Below are positions 1-7,839 of a stretch of DNA of 64,000 bases, piece after piece (the stretch's first letter is position 1; each line of letters opens with the position of its first letter). The DNA comes from Nocardia uniformis NBRC 13702 (GTDB lineage: Bacteria > Actinomycetota > Actinomycetes > Mycobacteriales > Mycobacteriaceae). The stretch lies in assembly GCF_001613345.1 (NCBI RefSeq), contig NZ_BDCE01000042.1, forward strand, positions 1 through 64,000. The letters are read 5' to 3'. Below the pieces are notes generated by a model that saw only the letters and a program-made list of their open reading frames with translations, did not search any database and was not told the origin of the DNA. A program made the translations under genes and the position numbers.

Positions 1-238
1 GCATGAACGGCCCGACCGTGGTCACCAGTACATCGCCGCGACCGAGCAGAGCGCGCACCGACGCGGGGTCGGCGACATCGGCGACCGCGGTCTCCGCACC
101 GCCGAGGTCGGCTGCGAGTTTCTCCAGTGCGGTCGCGTCACGCCCGGCCAGTACTGGTGAAGCACCTTGCGCGGCAAGGACTTCGGCTGTCAGGCGCCCG
201 GTGTATCCGGTCGCCCCGAACAATACGATCTTCGCCAT
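1..238 (-). CDS. Saccharopine dehydrogenase-like NAD(P)-binding protein, partial
   Basis: Only the first 79 codons lie in the window; the gene runs off its left edge. The N-terminus has a Rossmann dinucleotide-binding fold with the glycine motif GATGYTG at residues 8-14, then a beta strand ending in LAGRD and a segment VLVTTVGPF. This pattern is typical of saccharopine dehydrogenase-like and trans-acting enoyl reductase proteins of actinobacteria, which act on lipid or amino acid intermediates. The exact substrate cannot be told from the N-terminus. It is transcribed away from the ridA-like pseudogene at 445, with a possible shared control element at 293-315. Confidence 0.75.
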   Translation of the reverse strand, partial: MAKIVLFGATGYTGRLTAEVLAAQGASPVLAGRDATALEKLAADLGGAETAVADVADPASVRALLGRGDVLVTTVGPFM

Positions 239-292
239 TGCGGTCTTCTCTTCCGCTCGGTATCACGGCCACTGCATGCCGTTCCTGATATG

Positions 293-315
293 TCTAGCAC
301 GTCATACGTGTGAGA
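293..315. promoter_or_regulatory. Inverted repeat, possible operator
   Basis: Arms TCT-N2-CACGT and ACGTG-N2-AGA flank a 3-base centre, with partial extension outward (ATGT on the left, ACAT on the right). It lies in the divergent gap between the gene starting at 238 and the ridA-like pseudogene at 445. This is the usual position and size of a TetR- or MarR-type operator. No regulator gene adjoins it in the window, so the binding protein is unknown. Confidence 0.35.
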
Positions 316-444
316 TACATAGACTCTCATTCTCTTACCGCATCACGGCTTCGCAATACCCGGTTGGACAGTGCGATCATCGGCGAGTGTCGGCCTGCCA
401 CAATGCGGTTGACGATGACTCGACTACCGAGAGGGAATGGGCCC

Positions 445-841
445 ATGCCGAAGAGCGTCACCCTTATCAGATCTCGCACACTGTCCGACATCGCCGAGTA
501 CGCCTACGCCGCAACGGCACCGGCGGATGCGCGACTGATCTTCCTCGCCGGCGCCTGCCCACTGAACACCGACGGCCATCGGGGATTACGCGGGCCAAGC
601 CGCGAAGGCGGTCGAAAACCTGAGGACCGCCCTCCAGGAGGCGGATGCCGAACTCGAGAATGTGATCAGCACGCGAGTGCTCGTAGCGTCGTCCCAACAG
701 GCAGACCTGGTCGAGGCCTGGGAGGTCGTCCGGGACGCGTTCGGCGAGCACGATGTGCCGAGCACCCTGATGGGCGTCACAGTGCTCGGTTACGACAATC
801 AACTGGTCGAGATAGAAGCGGTCGCCGCTGTGCTGGATTGA
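445..841 (+). pseudogene. RidA family protein, frameshifted
   Basis: The gene starts at ATG 445 behind GAGGGAA and reads as a normal RidA N-terminus to FLAGACPLNTDG near residue 44. The expected continuation (AIGDYAGQAAKAVENL through the C-terminus ending AVAAVLD) is in the +1 frame from about 575 to the TGA at 839-841. Homologues have a few more residues between NTDG and the GDYAGQA motif, so a small deletion not divisible by three near 571-577 is the simplest cause. RidA proteins deaminate reactive enamines and imines. As read, the product would be truncated and non-functional. A sequencing or assembly error is the main alternative. An intact RidA relative lies at 48326. Confidence 0.7.
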
Positions 842-1080
842 CATTGGGGGCGGTCCGGAGCATCCCCGGAACCGGGAAGTTTTCCGATATTCGTGAGTTC
901 GATGGGCATGCCTGCCGGTCGAGTGGATGCCAGTGGTTTGACGTCGCCTCCTCCCGTCCACCTGTGTGTGATCTGTTGCCTACCGTTTGACAGCCCCCGA
1001 CTGAAGGTTCTCAATTGGGCATATGTCCAGTTAACTCATGCTCCCGCACCGGAGCAGCGCGTTTCCGCACAGGAGTGATG

Positions 1081-2082
1081 ATGAACCTTCGTAGTCTCGT
1101 ACTCACTGCCATGCTCGCCGCCGCCTGCGCCGTGGCGACCGCCGCGACACCCATGGCGCACGCCGAACCCGACCGGATGTCGGAGACCGTCGATATCGCC
1201 TGTGGGGGTGACATCCGGCATCTGAGCACCGACTGGTACCTGCCCGATGGGCCCGCCGGGGGTTTGGTCTGGTTGCAGCACGGCTTCGCGCGCAGCAATG
1301 CGAATGTGGCCAGCCTCGCCGAGCATTTCGCCGCCGCCGGATACGTCGTCTTCGCACCCGCTCTGCCGTTCTTGGACCCGGCCGGTTGCACCCTGCAGAA
1401 TCTCGGCGACAACACCGGATTCCTCGACAACATCGCGGAACTGTTCGCCACCGACGCCGAACCCGCCAACTCGTTGGCGCGCAGCTTCGCCGCGGCTACC
1501 GCAACGGCGAACCGCCCGGATCTGCGACTGCCGCGGCACACGGTCTTCGTCGGGCATTCCGCCGGCGGCGAGGCCGTCGAATACGTCGCGCGCCGACTGC
1601 ACACCGATCACCCCGCCGCCTTCGCCGATCTACGCGGAGTCGTCCTGCTCGACCCGGTGAAGTCTTTCCTCGGCGACAACACCGACCAGGCCCTCACCGA
1701 TCTCGACCACACCGACCTGCCGATTCTCGATATCGCCGCGAAACCCTCACCATGCAATCTCTTCGGAGTCGGCACCGACACCCTCCAGCGACTGCTGCAC
1801 CGCCGATACCTCGGTATCCGCATCGGCACCGGAGTGCACACCGACGCCGAAGGCCCCAGCGGCGATTCGCTGGGCAACCTGTTGTGCGGCGATCCGACAT
1901 CGGTGAACATCTCGACCCTGCAAACCCTTGCGGTCGGCTGGGCCACCGACTTCTTCACCGGCACCAGAACCGCCGACTACTACCCCGCCCACGCACCCAC
2001 CGCCGATGCCGCCACCGCGCAGTCGGCCGTCACAGACGCGGTGTCGGCCGCACCCGAAGCCGAGATCCTGACCGGGTCGTAG
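1081..2082 (+). CDS. Secreted alpha/beta hydrolase-like protein
   Basis: The predicted protein has 334 residues. A signal peptide covers residues 1-28 (basic MNLR, hydrophobic core, cleavage after AHA). The body has an alpha/beta hydrolase core with strand LVWLQHGF near residue 62 and nucleophile elbow GHSAGGE near residues 158-164, which supplies the catalytic serine. Cysteines recur in the mature part, as expected for an exported protein. Start choice: ATG occurs twice (1078, 1081) behind AGGAG at 1071; spacing favours 1081. A close paralogue lies at 17877, sharing WLQHGFA, the QNLG-N-NT segment, GHSA-GE and a C-terminal ADYYP. Substrate unknown; ester or amide hydrolysis is inferred from the fold. 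Confidence 0.75.
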   Translation: MNLRSLVLTAMLAAACAVATAATPMAHAEPDRMSETVDIACGGDIRHLSTDWYLPDGPAGGLVWLQHGFARSNANVASLAEHFAAAGYVVFAPALPFLDPAGCTLQNLGDNTGFLDNIAELFATDAEPANSLARSFAAATATANRPDLRLPRHTVFVGHSAGGEAVEYVARRLHTDHPAAFADLRGVVLLDPVKSFLGDNTDQALTDLDHTDLPILDIAAKPSPCNLFGVGTDTLQRLLHRRYLGIRIGTGVHTDAEGPSGDSLGNLLCGDPTSVNISTLQTLAVGWATDFFTGTRTADYYPAHAPTADAATAQSAVTDAVSAAPEAEILTGS

Positions 2083-2237
2083 CAGGAGCGTCCCGGAGCA
2101 CCGGCTACGTCCGACATCGCCGGGACGACCTCGCCACTGAACTACACAGGCGAACCCTGACCTGGTCATCGCACGACCCGAGAAGAGCGGCTTCCGACGA
2201 GCCTCGCTCCAACCACTCGCCCCAGCTGGGTTGCGTC

Positions 2238-3182
2238 TCACTTGTTGTCGATACTTCCGCGGGAATCGGCAGACTCCGTGAGCTCGGCCTGCACCTGCTT
2301 CCACGCCGTATCATCGATCCCGAGGGCGCTGCGGAGGAAAGCCCAGGAAGCCTTGCGAATCAACGCAACTCGCTCGGGGCTTTCGTCGGTGGTGTCCTTG
2401 GCGTTGTAGCCGTGGACTCCGCCGAGGGAGTGTTCGGCGCCGAACACGGTGAGCAGGCTCCGGGCGCCGGGACTGAAAGTGTATGCGTCGGTGAACCAGT
2501 CGGGGCCGCGAGTCGAGAGGTGGGACTGGTCGGCGTCACCTGCGATCACCAGGGTCGGTGTGGCCAGAGCGTCGAAGTCGGGGTGCATGAAGGAGAAGTT
2601 CTCCGCCGCGAACGGCGTCAAATCCGCTCCACCGATGCCGGTCGTGGCAAGCAGCACACCGGCTTTCACACGTGGGTCGGTCAAGTCGGGGCCGGGCTGC
2701 CCGTCCGCGCCGACAACGCGCGCGCCGAGCAACATGCCGACGGTCTGCCCACCCCAGGAGTGCCCTGCGACGGCGATGCGGTCGCGATCAACGCGGTCGC
2801 CGAGGCCCGGGACAGCGGCGACGATGTGGTCGAGTTCGTCGAGGATGCGCGTGACGTCCTGGACCCGTATACGCCAGATATCCGAATACCGCGGGTCGGC
2901 GGGCGCAATGCCGAGCGTCCGCGAATCGAGGAACGTCGGCTGTACGACGACGAAACCGTTGCCCGCCCAGAAATCGACCAGCGGGTCGTACGCGGACATC
3001 GACTCGCCGAAGCCGTGCGCGAGGACCACGACCGGGAGATCCGTGCCGACGGCGGGTGCCGACACACGGATCTGGAGGTCGTCGCCGCGTGCCGGCGCGG
3101 GGAGGATGACCGGCTTGAGGCTGATGATCGGAGTGGTCAGGGCAGGGACGGCGTTCACGGCGAACGTGACAGATGTGGGCAT
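2238..3182 (-). CDS. Alpha/beta hydrolase (dienelactone hydrolase/lipase-like)
   Basis: This 314-residue cytoplasmic hydrolase has the oxyanion strand VVVLAHGFGES near residue 50, nucleophile elbow GHSWGGQ near 140, an acid-bearing strand TLVIAGDADQ, and a late GAEHSLGG carrying the probable catalytic His. The start at 3182 follows AAGGAAATCCC; a longer reading upstream would run through the operator at 3275 and the divergent TetR gene and is unlikely. It is divergent from the TetR gene at 3351 and is the likely target of that regulator. Predicted role: ester or lactone hydrolysis, perhaps detoxification of the TetR ligand. Confidence 0.8.
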   Translation of the reverse strand: MPTSVTFAVNAVPALTTPIISLKPVILPAPARGDDLQIRVSAPAVGTDLPVVVLAHGFGESMSAYDPLVDFWAGNGFVVVQPTFLDSRTLGIAPADPRYSDIWRIRVQDVTRILDELDHIVAAVPGLGDRVDRDRIAVAGHSWGGQTVGMLLGARVVGADGQPGPDLTDPRVKAGVLLATTGIGGADLTPFAAENFSFMHPDFDALATPTLVIAGDADQSHLSTRGPDWFTDAYTFSPGARSLLTVFGAEHSLGGVHGYNAKDTTDESPERVALIRKASWAFLRSALGIDDTAWKQVQAELTESADSRGSIDNK

Positions 3183-3274
3183 GGGATTTCCTTCGATTGC
3201 GATGAACACCGCGTCCGCATCAGGTGCGGCGGCGTAGCTTCCGACGGCATGAACTACCGGATAGACTCTTAATC

Positions 3275-3308
3275 GGAACGCTGCTCCGAATATACGGAGC
3301 AGTGCTCC
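3275..3308. promoter_or_regulatory. TetR operator, long inverted repeat
   Basis: Perfect inner arms CTGCTCCG and CGGAGCAG are separated by AATATA. The symmetry extends to 14-base arms with 12 matches. It lies between the divergent hydrolase (start 3182) and TetR gene (start 3351), 42 bases upstream of the TetR start, so one bound dimer pair could repress both genes. Confidence 0.7.
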
Positions 3309-3350
3309 GCTTCGCAAGAGGAACCGAAAACCCAAGGAAAGGAAGGTTGC

Positions 3351-3938
3351 GTGAGCGCAGGCGACGAGCCACCGTCGACGAACGCGAACCCCGCCAAACG
3401 CGCGGACGCCCGGCGGAACGAGCAGGCCCTGCTCGATGCCGCGGCATCGGTCTTCGTCAGCGACGGCGTGGACGCACCCGTACGTCGGATCGCCGCGGTG
3501 GCGGGTGTCGGCATGGGCACCATCTACCGACATTTCCCCACGCGCGCGGACCTCGTCGTGGCCGTCTATCGACACCAGGTCGACGCCTGCGCCGAAGCCG
3601 GCCCCACCCTGCTCGCCACCGCGGCGTCACCGTTCACCGCACTGCGCCAATGGGTGGAACTCTTCGCAGACTTCCTGGTCACCAAGCACGGGCTCGCCGC
3701 CGCAATGCGTAACGACCCCGAGACCTTCACCGCCCTACACGCACTATTCCTCGATCGCCTGGTACCGGTGCTCGACGACATCCTGTCCGCCGCCCGCAGC
3801 GCGGGCGAGGTCACCGCGGATTTCACCACCTACCAACTGCTCCGAGCGATCGGCGACATCTGTGCGGGTGCGGAAATGGTTTACACGCAGTACGACGCGC
3901 GCCTCACCATTCGACTGCTACTCGATGGATGCCGATAG
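3351..3938 (+). CDS. TetR family transcriptional regulator
   Basis: This 195-residue protein has an N-terminal TetR helix-turn-helix at about residues 20-65: ARRNEQALLDAAASVF, then RIAAVAGVGMGTIYRHFPTR, the classic recognition-helix motif. The C-terminal all-helical ligand domain is less conserved. The GTG start at 3351 is preceded by AAAGGAAGG. It probably represses itself and the divergent hydrolase through the 34-base inverted repeat at 3275. The ligand is unknown. Confidence 0.88.
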   Translation: MSAGDEPPSTNANPAKRADARRNEQALLDAAASVFVSDGVDAPVRRIAAVAGVGMGTIYRHFPTRADLVVAVYRHQVDACAEAGPTLLATAASPFTALRQWVELFADFLVTKHGLAAAMRNDPETFTALHALFLDRLVPVLDDILSAARSAGEVTADFTTYQLLRAIGDICAGAEMVYTQYDARLTIRLLLDGCR

Positions 3939-4358
3939 GACCGGAACACCACTTTGCGGCGTTCGACCGGCCTACGAGACCTGCTACACCTCACGACATC
4001 CCGCAATGCCGATCCCGATGGGTGCACGCCCTCAGCGCTTTCAACGCCGCGGTCAGCGAACCGCCGCCCGGCATCGATATCGAGGGCTGTCGGCCGTAGG
4101 TCGTCAGCTTCAGCTCGGCCACCTGTGCGACCAGCAGCCGATCACCGAAAGCGATGCTCCCAGCAGACATTTCGGGCTGGCGATAACCAAGGTCGCCGCT
4201 GAGGCACTCGACCGCGGTGATGGGGCGCGCCGCTGGTCGCCGTCTCCCGATTGATGGAACATCCGCGCCGACCACCGCCGCCAATCTCCAACCAACCGAT
4301 TCGGGGAACCTTCGCGGCGATGAGATCCGCGCGGTTCCGACTACAGCGAGCCCACTTG
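3939..4358. other. Gene-poor gap with a possible gene remnant
   Basis: No intact gene is convincing here. On the minus strand, about 3991-4230, a reading frame gives a protein-like stretch (VAQVAELKLTTYG, MPGGGSLTAALKALRA) without a plausible start; its upstream part crosses the operators at 4359-4407. I read it as a possible decayed gene tail of unknown family. The rest shows nothing recognisable. Confidence 0.3.
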
Positions 4359-4407
4359 TCGCAACCAACAGGTTGCGATAACATATAGCAACCCACTGGT
4401 TGCTATA
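4359..4407. promoter_or_regulatory. Tandem palindromic operators for ArsR regulator
   Basis: Two perfect palindromes share the GGTTGC core. The first is TCGCAACC-N4-GGTTGCGA (4359-4378). The second is TATAGCAACC-N4-GGTTGCTATA (4384-4407). They are centred 27 bases apart and sit just upstream of the SRPBCC-ArsR-VOC operon. They are probably the binding sites of the ArsR protein encoded at 4842, giving autorepression. Confidence 0.75.
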
Positions 4408-4420
4408 CATGGAGGTTGTG

Positions 4421-4855
4421 GTGCCGCTACCCGACCGCATAGAGCGCACTCTCGAACTTCACCATCCGCCCGACAAAGTGTGGAACGCACTGACTACGGC
4501 CGAAGGTCTCGGTAGCTGGTTCGGTTCCCGGGCCGAGATCGACGACCTGTGTCCCGGCGGCACGGTGCGGGTGTGGTGGGACGACGACGGACCGCACACC
4601 CTGTCGATCCAGACCGTCGAGCCGCCCCGTCGGTTCGCATTCACCTGGCCGATCGAGGGGCTACCGCCCAGCGATCCACGCCGGACACATGTGGAAATCT
4701 CGCTGGCACCGACGCCGACCGGCACCCGGCTCATGGTTGTCGACACCGGCTTCGCCCAGCTACCCGACCACCTGGCCAACGCGTACGAAGGCAATGTCAG
4801 CGGCTGGACGACGGAGCTGGCCGAACTGGCCGAGTACCTCGATGCCGCAGCCTGA
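4421..4855 (+). CDS. SRPBCC / AHSA1-like protein
   Basis: This 144-residue protein has the SRPBCC (START/Bet v1-like) fold of the Aha1-related group: IERTLELHHPPDKVWNALTTAEGLGSWF at the N-terminus, an internal GGTVRVWW strand, and a C-terminal helix GWTTELAELAEYL. Such proteins bind hydrophobic ligands. GTG 4421 is chosen because TGGAGG ends five bases before it; an in-frame ATG at 4409 would abut the operator and lacks a ribosome site. Its end overlaps the ArsR start by 14 bases, implying translational coupling. Confidence 0.8.
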   Translation: MPLPDRIERTLELHHPPDKVWNALTTAEGLGSWFGSRAEIDDLCPGGTVRVWWDDDGPHTLSIQTVEPPRRFAFTWPIEGLPPSDPRRTHVEISLAPTPTGTRLMVVDTGFAQLPDHLANAYEGNVSGWTTELAELAEYLDAAA

Positions 4856-5186
4856 GCAACGCGATCCCGAACTGATCGCCCAGGCGGTATTCACCGCGCT
4901 GGCCGACCCGACGCGGCGCGCTATTCTCGCCGAACTCGCCGCGCACGGCCCGGCGACCGCGACCGACCTGGCAGACCGATTACCCATCTCGCGGCAGGCG
5001 ATCACCAAGCACCTCGGACTGCTGGCCGATGCCGAACTCGTCCGAGCCGAACCCGGCGAGCGGCGCCGTATCCGCTATTGCCTCCGGACCCATCCGGTGG
5101 CCGTGGCCCAGTCATTCCTCGCCGCACTAGCACACACCTGGGACGACCGCCTGGGTGCTCTAGGTGAACACCTCGATCGGACATAG
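4842..5186 (+). CDS. ArsR family transcriptional regulator
   Basis: This 114-residue winged-helix repressor has VFTALADPTRRAILAELAAHG, then TATDLADRLPISRQAITKHLGLL as the recognition helix-turn-helix, and a wing ending GERRRIRYCL. No ArsR metal site of the ELCVCDL type is visible, which fits the non-metal subgroup paired with SRPBCC proteins. The start lies inside the SRPBCC gene. It probably binds the paired palindromes at 4359-4407. The same pair of domains occurs as a single fused protein at 45497. Confidence 0.88.
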   Translation: MPQPEQRDPELIAQAVFTALADPTRRAILAELAAHGPATATDLADRLPISRQAITKHLGLLADAELVRAEPGERRRIRYCLRTHPVAVAQSFLAALAHTWDDRLGALGEHLDRT

Positions 5187-5198
5187 GAGAACTGAACC

Positions 5199-5585
5199 AT
5201 GAAGCCTGCATTCCGCGGCGGAAACAATATCGCCATGAAACTTCCCAAGGCCCAGTTCGACCGGACTGTCGCCTTCTACCGTGACGTACTGGGTATGGAA
5301 GTTACCGATGACAGCGGCGAAGCCATCGCCGAAGGAGTGGTCCAGAGCGCCGCAATCCGGTTCGGACCCGTAACGCTGTGGCTCGACCGTGTCGACAACT
5401 ACGCGCATGCCGACCTCTGGCTGGAACTGTTCACCGACGACGTCGACCGGGCAACCGAGTACCTGGCCACGCACGGCATCCCGGTACAGGATGAGCTCGA
5501 ACCACTTCCATCAGGCATGAACGCGCACTGGATCAGTAATCCGGTCGGGGTCCCGCATATCGTCCGACTATCCGACAACGGTTGA
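5199..5585 (+). CDS. VOC (glyoxalase/bleomycin resistance) family protein
   Basis: This 128-residue protein has one vicinal-oxygen-chelate repeat pair: FDRTVAFYRDVLGMEV near residue 22 and the beta-alpha-beta return LWLELFTDDVDRATEYLATHGI. VOC enzymes use metal-bound dimers for isomerase, dioxygenase or sequestration roles. ATG 5199 follows AGGAG; it starts 12 bases after the ArsR gene and is the third gene of that operon. The specific reaction is unknown. Confidence 0.82.
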   Translation: MKPAFRGGNNIAMKLPKAQFDRTVAFYRDVLGMEVTDDSGEAIAEGVVQSAAIRFGPVTLWLDRVDNYAHADLWLELFTDDVDRATEYLATHGIPVQDELEPLPSGMNAHWISNPVGVPHIVRLSDNG

Positions 5586-5663
5586 ACCATTCAGCTGATC
5601 GAACGGGCCCACAGCACCGTGATTTCGGGGACCCTCTTGCCTACCGGCGGGAGCGGACATCCA

Positions 5664-6290
5664 TCAATTGGACGCGTCCAGGAGTAGCCGCTCGAACAGT
5701 TCGTCGAGGATATCCATCTCGATCGGATCGGTGGCCGCCGCGGCGTGTGCGAAACCATCCACCACGGCGAGGATCAACCGCGCCACATGCATCGAATCCA
5801 GTTCCGCCGGAATCAGATCCGCCGCTTGGCCGCGGGTAACCGCCTCGGCCAAACCCTCCACCATGCCCTTGCTGACGGCCGCGAAGGGTTCCGAGAGTTC
5901 GGTGTGCCGGCGGGCGTCGATGGGTGCGGTGGCCACGAATCCGGCGAGTTCGGGGTGCTCGTGGTTGATCCGCATGGAGACGGCGAGTAGTGCCTTGAGG
6001 AGTTCGCGCACCGACAATGCCCCGGTGAGCGCCACCGCGGCTCGCTCCTGAATCTTCCCGTATACCTCCGTGCACACCGCTTCGAACAATTGGCTCTTGG
6101 TCCCGAAGTGGTAGTACACCGCTCCCGCGGTGACTCCGGCCAGCCCGGCGATCACGCTATTGGTCGCCGGGCCGTAGCCACTCTGAGCGAAGCATCGAAT
6201 GGCGGCGTCGATTACTCGCTGTCGCGTTTCGACACTGTCGATCCCGGCCGGGCGGCCCGGACCGACCTTGCCCCGCTTACTTTCAGTCAC
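5664..6290 (-). CDS. TetR family transcriptional regulator
   Basis: This 208-residue protein has the HTH at residues 23-67 (ETRQRVIDAAIRCFAQSGYG, SVIAGLAGVTAGAVYYHFGTK), preceded by a basic GRPAG linker. The C-terminal domain is helical. It follows the Rieske oxygenase gene by 14 bases in the same direction, so the two are probably co-transcribed and the regulator may control that operon in response to the oxygenase substrate. Confidence 0.88.
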   Translation of the reverse strand: MTESKRGKVGPGRPAGIDSVETRQRVIDAAIRCFAQSGYGPATNSVIAGLAGVTAGAVYYHFGTKSQLFEAVCTEVYGKIQERAAVALTGALSVRELLKALLAVSMRINHEHPELAGFVATAPIDARRHTELSEPFAAVSKGMVEGLAEAVTRGQAADLIPAELDSMHVARLILAVVDGFAHAAAATDPIEMDILDELFERLLLDASN

Positions 6291-6304
6291 CCTTTCATTC
6301 TTCC

Positions 6305-7696
6305 CTATGCGCCCAGGTGAGCGTCGAGGTCCCGGTGGAACTGCCGAATGCGGATTTCCTGATAGTTCGCCAGGGTGACGCCGGGTTTGGTCATGGCCTT
6401 CAGACCGCGTTGCACCTTCGGCAGATTCGACAGGTCCTGATTGAAGACCGGCACCAGGCCACCGAGTTCCGGTGCGGCACTGAAATCCTCATCCGGACCG
6501 AGCCAGTGCACCGGACCCGACTTCGGCTTCGGCACCCCGGGCGGCAGCGGGACGACCAGCATAATGTCCATCACGCAACGGTCCGGGTCATTGCCGTAGG
6601 GCCGGAACCGATAGGTGATCGGCGCGCCGATACCCGCCCAGGGGCACATATTCGGGAAGACGAAATACTCGATGGCGTCGAGGATTTCGGAGTCACTGAC
6701 GGTGGACACATCGGTGCCCTGCTGAGCCATCCGCTGTCGCAGCGCCTCGGCGACAACGGGGCGTGCGGACTCGCCCTCGGGCACGGTGATCGAGCCGACA
6801 CCCTCGGGATAGAAGTCCCGGAACATGGCGTCGAGGACGTCCTGGGGCTCCACGGCCTCCAGATGCGGACTGCTGGTGGCCTGCGGGGTGATCATTCGGT
6901 TGAATCCCGGCATTCCGTCACCGCCGGCATAGATGTCGTACTGGGTATTGCAGTCGCCCAGGTACTCCAGCAGCTGCGGATGCGTCGAAATGACGTGGTA
7001 GGACTCGATGAACGCCTCGAGGGCGACCTTCCAGTTGCAGTCGATCACCTTGGCCACGTGCACCGCTTTGAACCGGTCCTCGAGTTTGAAGTAGCTCAGG
7101 TGCTTGTCCACATCACCCAGGTAGTCCATCAACGCCGGGGCGTCCGGATCGAAATTGACGAAGACATATCCGGCCCACACCCCCGTCTTCGCCTGTGGCA
7201 GTGCGAATTCGGCGTCAGCGACATGCGGGAAGTCCCATCGGCTCGGCACTTCGGTGAGCGCACCCTCCAGATTCCAGGTGAAACCGTGGAAGGGACACCG
7301 CAATTGCTTGGCCTGCCCCGCGTCCTCACACAGTCGCGTACCCCGATGCAGGCAGGCATTGTGATACGCCCGAATATCCCTCTCCCGGGTGCGCACCACG
7401 ATCAGGGACATATCGGCGATGTCGTAGACGACGTAGTCGCCCGCCTCGGGGATGTCCTCCTCGCGACAGGCCAACTGCCACACCTTCTTCCATACCTTCT
7501 CCACCTCCCTGCGGTGGAAGTCATGGCTCAGATACCGCTCCTTGTCGATGTCTTCGGAGCCCAGGTACTCATAGGACTCCTCCAGCAACGGCGGCGGCAC
7601 CGCACGGCTATCGCCCGCCAGCAGGCTCTGCACGCTCGGCCCGGATGATCTGGCTTCCCCCGGTGCGAGATCTCGGGGCGCGCGGATATCGGTCAT
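6305..7696 (-). CDS. Rieske non-haem iron oxygenase, alpha subunit
   Basis: This 463-residue protein has a Rieske [2Fe-2S] domain with ligands C115-x-H117 (ACLHRG) and C134-x2-H137 (CPFHGF), followed by a catalytic domain with the 2-His-1-carboxylate region (NWKVALEAFIESYHVISTHP). The family hydroxylates aromatic or other hydrophobic rings using electrons from a reductase. No beta subunit, ferredoxin or reductase gene is adjacent, so electron donors lie elsewhere. The start at 7696 has GGAG seven bases upstream. It lacks the three-half-site operator seen at 14-24 kb. Confidence 0.88.
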   Translation of the reverse strand: MTDIRAPRDLAPGEARSSGPSVQSLLAGDSRAVPPPLLEESYEYLGSEDIDKERYLSHDFHRREVEKVWKKVWQLACREEDIPEAGDYVVYDIADMSLIVVRTRERDIRAYHNACLHRGTRLCEDAGQAKQLRCPFHGFTWNLEGALTEVPSRWDFPHVADAEFALPQAKTGVWAGYVFVNFDPDAPALMDYLGDVDKHLSYFKLEDRFKAVHVAKVIDCNWKVALEAFIESYHVISTHPQLLEYLGDCNTQYDIYAGGDGMPGFNRMITPQATSSPHLEAVEPQDVLDAMFRDFYPEGVGSITVPEGESARPVVAEALRQRMAQQGTDVSTVSDSEILDAIEYFVFPNMCPWAGIGAPITYRFRPYGNDPDRCVMDIMLVVPLPPGVPKPKSGPVHWLGPDEDFSAAPELGGLVPVFNQDLSNLPKVQRGLKAMTKPGVTLANYQEIRIRQFHRDLDAHLGA

Positions 7697-7778
7697 GACG
7701 TTCTCCAAGAAGGATGAATTCCCCTCCGAGAGAGGAACTTCGATGTTCTATGACCTACATCACTATTATATTGGTCGC

Positions 7779-7786
7779 CTAATTAG
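7779..7786. promoter_or_regulatory. CTAATTAG palindrome upstream of the Rieske gene
   Basis: A perfect 8-base palindrome lies in an AT-rich stretch 83 bases upstream of the Rieske start. It is the only strongly AT-rich promoter-like patch in this gap and could be the core of an operator for the TetR protein at 5664. Too short to be certain. Confidence 0.25.
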
Positions 7787-7839
7787 TCAAGCCCGCAGGC
7801 GCAATCCTGGATCCCGGCAACCACCGGGCGCGGGCGCGG

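Noticed and set aside
1040..1080. Possible IclR-like site upstream of the 1081 hydrolase (GTTTC present)
   Set aside because: The flanking half-sites do not match in sequence or spacing.
1386..3272. Long 628-codon plus-strand frame
   Set aside because: Arg/His-rich composition, antisense to the supported 2238-3182 gene, no family motifs or ribosome site.
6317..7648. 443-codon frame antisense to the Rieske gene
   Set aside because: A shadow caused by GC-rich codon structure; all motifs belong to the minus strand.
6305..7696. Reading the Rieske oxygenase as a pheophorbide a oxygenase partner of the RCCR-like gene
   Set aside because: It lacks the shared operator and has an ordinary aromatic-oxygenase layout; the link would be speculation.
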